64,000 nucleotides of DNA, from positions 1 through 64,000 of the forward strand of contig JAHDYR010000015.1 of the NCBI GenBank assembly GCA_019828565.1, given 5' to 3'. The position numbers and the translations under genes were made by a program. Shown here piece after piece: positions 59,656 to 64,000 of this stretch; position 1 is the first letter of the stretch; each line of letters opens with the position of its first letter. The DNA is from Carpediemonas membranifera (Eukaryota > Fornicata). Below the pieces are notes generated by a model, which had not been told where the DNA came from, did no database searches, and saw only the letters and a list, made by a program, of their open reading frames with translations.

Positions 59656-60183
59656 CTACTTCTTGTGCTTCTTGTGAAACCCCCCTTTGTTCTGGGGCTG
59701 GTCCTTTCTCTTACCCTTGGCTCTGGCTTTGGCTGCGCAGTAGGAGATGGCACGGGGGGTTTTGGTCTGGGACGTGTTGAACAAGTCGAGAAACAGTTCG
59801 CAGGTTGCGTCCGACCAGTTGTCGTCCTTGAGGTCCAGAAGGGTACGGCGTGCTTGGAGTTCCACCAGGAGTCTTGCTTTGAGCGGCTCGTCGTCGAGGG
59901 CGTTGACGATCACCATCACGCGGCGAAGCCACTTTGCTTCCGCCTTAAGTGGTCTCTTTGTCGGAAGCTCGCCGTATGCATCCATCTCTGCCAGTGTTTG
60001 GTCAATATCCGCTTCATCTTGTTCAGGGAAGAAATCAATTTGAGATTCCTTCGGCGGCTCGGTCTCGGGCGGCGGAGGAGGCGGATTAAGCTTTGCAAGC
60101 TGTTGCGAGATGGTAGCGATTGAGGCTTCTAGGTTATTGAGCCTCGTTGCCGTCGGATCTGGATGTTCCGAATTTTCTACCAT
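59656..60183 (-). CDS. gag-like protein of element 2
   Basis: 175 codons, ATG 60183 (MVENSEHPDPTATRLNNLEA). Coiled-coil start (SIATISQQLAKL), a PPPPPP tract, acidic middle (DFFPEQDEADIDQTLAEMD), helical core (KWLRRVMVIVNALDDEPLKA) and Lys-rich end (RKDQPQNKGGFHKKHKK). No zinc knuckle. Its first 36 nt fall inside A1. Confidence 0.8.
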   Translation of the reverse strand: MVENSEHPDPTATRLNNLEASIATISQQLAKLNPPPPPPETEPPKESQIDFFPEQDEADIDQTLAEMDAYGELPTKRPLKAEAKWLRRVMVIVNALDDEPLKARLLVELQARRTLLDLKDDNWSDATCELFLDLFNTSQTKTPRAISYCAAKARAKGKRKDQPQNKGGFHKKHKK

Positions 60184-60306
60184 TCTGCCCGCATAAACTG
60201 CGCGGCTCGCCTGGTCGGCGCATCACCATGCCGGAGCGAGGCGATCTCATTGCCCTCCGCTCACGGCCCGTTACCCGAGGTAACCTGTCAGCGCGATGTA
60301 ACGCCA
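60148..60306 (-). repeat. A1 repeat of element 2
   Basis: 159 bp identical to A2. The outer end (ACGCCA on the plus strand) joins element 1 without a spare base. Confidence 0.95.
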
Positions 60307-60347
60307 CTATAACAGAGAGCCCTCCTCTTAAATCCAACCAAAATGGG
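60307..60347 (-). repeat. B2 repeat of element 1
   Basis: 41 bp (CTATAACAGAGAG...AAAATGGG) identical to 60542-60582; outer 3' end of element 1, touching element 2. Confidence 0.9.
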
Positions 60348-60541
60348 GGCGAGTATTTACTTCGGGTGGCTTCCCCGAGCTCTTATGACAGACCCGGGTA
60401 AATCCTCGTCTCGCGATCCGGTCAGGTCCGAAACGGCTCCGACACCTGCCGATGCGTTTCGAAGTGTGACCTAAAGTGCACATTGATCGGCGCGCGCAGG
60501 TGCCAGTGATGGTCCTGTGACAGGATCCACAAAGTGTGGCT

Positions 60542-60582
60542 CTATAACAGAGAGCCCTCCTCTTAAATCCAACCAAAATGGG
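60542..60582 (-). repeat. B1 repeat of element 1
   Basis: 41-bp copy of B2. The preceding 60348-60541 holds TAAAGTGCAC (60472-60481) and an imperfect ATCCAC-type palindrome, and is the likely A2; A1 is not in the window for comparison. Confidence 0.9.
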
Positions 60583-60737
60583 ACAATCCCGCAAGACGTC
60601 CCTGTGGGACTAAAGCTTTGGGCCGGCGAGTCTATCTCGCCTCGACCAGAGTTAAGAATTAATGATGAATCCAGGCCGGCGAGTCCGTCTCGCCTCGGCC
60701 GTTCCCCTCGAACGCGGATGTTTAATGGAGGGGGTGG

Positions 60738-61690
60738 TTAAAAGTGGGGCCCGAGAAGGCTGAGGTTCATCCTCCTGGTGAGGTCCTCGTTTGTTCTGAT
60801 GGCGTCAGCGACATAGCTGCGGAGGGAGGTGACGTCCTTCCATGTGCCCATTGAGAGGATCACCTCCAGCGGGACTCCTGATAGAGCCATCTCCGACGCT
60901 GCCCCCTTACGGAAGCTGTGGAGACCCGTCCGTGGACCGAACAACGCCTTCACGACTCGTCGGAGGTGTGCGGCTGTGAGCGGTTTGTCTCTGCTCAGGC
61001 GCCCGTTGACTATGACTCGCCAGATGGGGGTGTCATCAGCCAGGTAGTGTGTGCCCTCGACCCAGCGTCTAAGTGCCAAGGCCGGGTTGAAGGCGGCTGA
61101 TAGCCATACGTATGGTACGCGCTTCTTAACTCCCGTTAGGATGGTCTTGGTCCGCTGAATGTGTAGGAGAATGTCGCCGTTCTTGAGTAGCTCCAGGTCG
61201 GCCGGGCATAGGGAGAGTATCTCGATGCCTCTGGACACCGTCAGATAGGCGACTGCCCCAAAGAGACATGCCTGATATGACTCAAAGTCGTCACTCCGGC
61301 GCCCCAGTGCCTCGATCATCTCAGCCTTGGTGATGGCGCGCGAGCCGCCGGTAGTTCCCGCCGTGCTGGCGCCCTTAGCCGCCTGCTTAACGATGTACTT
61401 GGAGTTGGCGGGCGGATGCCAGTCTTTGAGGAACTCCTGTAGCTGAACAATCCAGTAGCCCTTCCTCGCCACGTTCGATGGCCCGCAGAAGGAGCCTTCG
61501 TCCTTGAGGAAGGCTACAAGCTGGTCTCGATCCGACAGGCTGCGATCGCGAGAGCCTTCGAACCTGGCCACCCAGCCGGCCACCGTCCGAGCAGACGCGT
61601 GATTAAGGTGAATCACTCTGTCCGACCTGAGGACTCTGTGGAAAACGTCCTGAACGCCATCACATTGAACCGTAGGCGTCCTCTGTCCTG
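60738..61690 (-). CDS. tyrosine recombinase of element 1
   Basis: HASARTVAGWVARFEGSRDR, TTGGSRAITKAEMIEALG, Arg I in TVSRGIEILSLCPAD, HxxR in GLHSFRKGAASEMA, the W box (MGTWKDVTSL) and Tyr in RSYVADAIRTNED. Complete catalytic set, no break. Start uncertain: the frame is open upstream and overlaps the RT-RNase H end by ~80 bp. Confidence 0.85.
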
Positions 61691-63122
61691 TAGGTGAAGT
61701 AGGTGGGCCAGATCTGAGCTCGAAGCCGGGACGGAGAGACGGAGTTTCCAGGACGTCCAACTCTTGAGGAGTCTCATCTCCGGCGCTTGAACCTCTGGGT
61801 AGAGGAGAAAGACTGCTGAGGTCCAAGACCTCGGGTGTCCAGTCTGAGTCTGAACTCTCGCTGTCGCTATCTTCTGGACTATGGCTGCCATAGACGAATT
61901 GGGGGCCCAGAGGACGCGACATCCAAGCCTTACGTCTACGTCCGTTGAGACTGTCTGGACTGGACCCCACTCCGCGAGGACAGATTCCATGCTGGACTCC
62001 AGAGAGGAAGGGAGTCGTGAGAAGCCTCTGGACAGCCGATCTGCTGCCAGGTTGATGATGCCCGGAGTGTGTAGTCCACGGAGTGTCAGGTTCCGGTCCT
62101 CCGCCTCCTTCTGGATCTGGGCTAGAATGTGCAGGGCCTGAGGTGGAGCCTTCGTAGACCCCGCCTTGTTGAGCCAGGCCAGAGCTGATGTGTTGTCTGA
62201 GAAGATCGATAGCTCGCGTTGGGAACTCTGTCTGCCGATCAGACGGATGCCCTGTAGGATTCCCATGAGCTCCTTCACGTTGATAGATTCTGCTCTTAGT
62301 TCTGGAGTGAACGTGCCCGAGGCTGAGGTCCCATACTCGCCGTGCACGGCTGCTCCCCACTTGACTCCAGATGCGTCTGTCGATACGACGAGGTCTAAGG
62401 AGGGGTGAGCGCCCCAAAGCGACTGAAGTTCTCTGATGTCTCGGACTGGGCGCTCTCTTAGCAGTAGCAGCCACTCTTGCAGTAGCTCCTTGGAGAGTGG
62501 GTCCTGTTGAAGGTGTCTCAGCCGGAGGAAAGCCCCGTGGGCGGTTGTAGCGAAGTAAGTCAGTCTCCCGAGGATCTTGGCCCAAGTCTCCTGATCGATG
62601 GTCTTGCCTGCCAGAGCCTGATGAATGTGAGAGGAGTAACGTTTGGCCTTGTCCGCCGGGAGGCGTATTGTAAAACTCGCGGAGTCTATCACGAGCCCCA
62701 GATAGACCAATGACTGAGTCGGTGCCCATTCTGACTTCTCCTCTGAGGTGAGGACACAGAGGTCGGCTAGAGTCCGCCTGATGCGCGGCACCGCCCTCCT
62801 CAGGATTTCTCGGTCGCGGTGAAATAAGAGGAAGTCGTCGAGGTAGACAACGATGGTAAGACCCGTCCGAAGGGCTAGTATCTTGGCGAGTTGGTTGGTG
62901 ATCGTCTGAAACACGAACGGCGATGCGCGCCAGCCGAAGCCTAGCACTCTGTACTGAAACGCTCGTCCGTCTGGAAGATAGACTCCTAGCAGCTTGCGGT
63001 CCTCCTTCCGTACCGGTACTTGATGGTACCCGGACTTGAGGTCGAACTTGACCATCCAGTCGCTCTGGAGAAGGGAGAGAGGTGTTGCTTTTGTCTTGCG
63101 CTTCGTGTAACTTTCAACCTTT
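61613..63122 (-). CDS. RT-RNase H of element 1, N-terminus lost in the gap
   Basis: The frame enters from the gap (LLQSDWMVKFDLKSGYHQVP). RT: LGFGWRASPFVFQT and VVYLDDFLLFH. RNase H: VSTDASGVKWGAAVH, NVKELMGILQGI, FSDNTSALAWL and IINLAADRLSRG. The downstream segment ends at TGA 61613. No break in the visible part. Confidence 0.85.
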
Positions 63123-63222
63123 NNNNNNNNNNNNNNNNNNNNNNNNNNNNNNNNNNNNNNNNNNNNNNNNNNNNNNNNNNNNNNNNNNNNNNNNNNNNNN
63201 NNNNNNNNNNNNNNNNNNNNNN
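63123..63222. other. assembly gap (100 N)
   Basis: Exactly 100 N, a conventional scaffold join of unknown true length. Element 1 on the left and a LINE scrap on the right may not be neighbours at the spacing shown. Confidence 1.
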
Positions 63223-63526
63223 AGTACGCACCCTTGCTTCACCCCCTGTTTGTCCTTTCCCATGACTTAGCCCCTTTCACTGATATCCATGTCTCTTGTA
63301 GTGTGCTCTGGATTGCTCTGATAAGGTGGGCCTCCACTCCCATTCCCTGGAGTTTGTCCATCAGGGTGTCTCTTGGCACTGTGTCGTATGCCTTCTCTAT
63401 GTCTAGGAACACTGAGGTCGTCTCCCCCCCTTCCTGGTGTCTCTGCACTATATACTGGATCTGCTGCACTACGCGCCGGGAGACCTCAGCTCTGATGTCG
63501 CGGGGAAGATTCATAGATGCCGTCAC
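63223..63526 (-). pseudogene. non-LTR retrotransposon RT fragment
   Basis: SRRVVQQIQYIVQRHQEGGE, then SVFLDIEKAYDTVPRDTLMD (RT motif A with catalytic Asp), QGMGVEAHLIRAI and NRGVKQGCVL (motif B) running into the gap. The start is truncated near 63530. It differs from LINE 1 and is in a different LINE lineage. Confidence 0.8.
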
Positions 63527-63597
63527 GGGTCGAGTAACACGCTCTGCGGCTTGTACACGGTGCCTGGATGAGTGGTTGATTGATATTTGTTACTTAC

Positions 63598-63767
63598 AGG
63601 TTACCGGAGGCCAAGCGCTTGCGCTGAGTACGTGTTTGAGCACGAAGAGAACGACAGACGGCGGAATGAGCGGAAACAAGAGGCTTAGTGAGTTCCTCGT
63701 CACCAATTTCGGCGATTTTAGCGCGAATAGTATCCAGAATTGCTTATACGGCGGCGTTGTCCGACAT
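63598..63767 (-). CDS. first exon of a small spliced gene, or remnant
   Basis: ATG 63767 (MSDNAAV), then TAA at codon 8, then in the same frame AILDTIRAKIAEIGDEELTK and a basic end (RSLRAQTRTQRKRLASGN), stopping at a strong donor GTAAGT (63597-63592). Apart from that TAA it reads like a basic, helical protein. The next exon is not found; the LINE scrap follows. 63779-64000 shows nothing recognisable. Confidence 0.3.
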
Positions 63768-64000
63768 CAACTGAGTTGACGGCGACATATTCTGCACTTT
63801 TGGAACAATCGGTTTCAGGACGAAACCTAGAGCAGTAATAGGACGCCAAATCAAGCTAATTCATCTATTTACTAAGCGCTGTAGCCTATTAGCTCCATCG
63901 GAAGCCGATTGATGTTGTTAATGAAGTACGAGCGCGCCAGGAAAAATGAAAGGCCCAAAACTCGCCAACGAAGGCCTTTTGGAGCCTCTTAATGCCTTTT

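Larger units (their letters stand above)
56327..60306 (-). mobile_element. YR retrotransposon, element 2: intact, with identical split repeats
   Basis: On the minus strand: A1 (60306-60148), gag, RT-RNase H, recombinase, B1 (56672-56628), A2 (56627-56469), a 97-bp spacer, B2 (56371-56327). A1 and A2 are identical over 159 bp and B1 and B2 over 45 bp. All three genes are open. It therefore looks young and autonomous. The 5' end directly abuts the B2 end of element 1; 56673-56849 is 3' UTR without a gene. Confidence 0.9.
60307..63122 (-). mobile_element. YR retrotransposon, element 1 (cut by the assembly gap)
   Basis: RT-RNase H (from the gap to 61613), recombinase (about 61690-60738), a 3' UTR (60583-60737), B1 (60582-60542), a region expected to hold A2 (60541-60348) and B2 (60347-60307). 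The gag and A1 must lie in or beyond the gap. B1 and B2 are identical over 41 bp. Closest to element 2 in protein sequence. Confidence 0.85.

Overview
The window is nuclear DNA of a eukaryote, probably a unicellular one. The signs are a 36-nt GT-AG intron whose removal restores frame, LINEs, tyrosine-recombinase (YR) retrotransposons of the DIRS/Ngaro order, a chromodomain Ty3/Gypsy element, SET-domain and protein-kinase genes, and one tRNA-Met. The host lineage cannot be named from sequence alone. Single-copy genes are sparse and mobile DNA dominates.

Region 1 (1-24 kb) is a patchwork of short genes: a SET protein, a kinase with a C-terminal zinc module, a YR-fold protein without catalytic residues, a coiled-coil/double-OTU locus, and a CACTA/Plavaka-like transposase candidate. 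Four near-identical copies of a ~0.5 kb repeat (R) are spread among them, two forward on the left and two reversed on the right, each starting at or near a stop codon. A 7.4 kb LINE (11493-18940) sits inside one gene, with a 13-bp target-site duplication. Removing the LINE restores a 335-codon frame. The mix of SET, kinase, OTU and repeat-linked genes would fit an old endogenised large DNA virus or a large DNA transposon, but no hallmark gene proves either.

Region 2 (24-35.9 kb) is nested mobile debris on the minus strand: a YR scrap, a Gypsy integrase end with chromodomain, a second LINE cut inside its endonuclease, a YR-element gag, and a YR element with gag, RT-RNase H and recombinase.

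Region 3 (35.7-40.6 kb) is a small island of non-TE genes: a SET gene cut by a YR-element repeat, an acidic Pro-rich protein, a protein with a clan-CD-like His/Cys pattern, a zinc-finger protein with the 36-nt intron, and two unknown plus-strand genes.

Region 4 (40.6-63.1 kb) is a Ty3/Gypsy chromovirus body followed by a chain of five YR retrotransposons, all on the minus strand and head to tail. Their split direct repeats (A1-ORFs-B1-A2-B2) can be mapped to the base in two of them. Two neighbouring pairs abut with no base between. A tRNA-Met gene separates two others. Element 2 (56327-60306) has open gag, RT-RNase H and YR frames and identical terminal repeats, so it looks recently active. 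A 100-N gap (63123-63222) cuts the last element; beyond it lie a LINE RT scrap and a small spliced exon.

The most unusual observations are a Maelstrom/DnaQ-H-like exonuclease domain inside both LINEs, tandem YR elements joined at their recombination ends, R-linked gene cassettes, and extreme enrichment of the hexamer CAGAGA along one LINE. Many frameshifts fall in homopolymer runs, so some apparent pseudogenes may be assembly errors.
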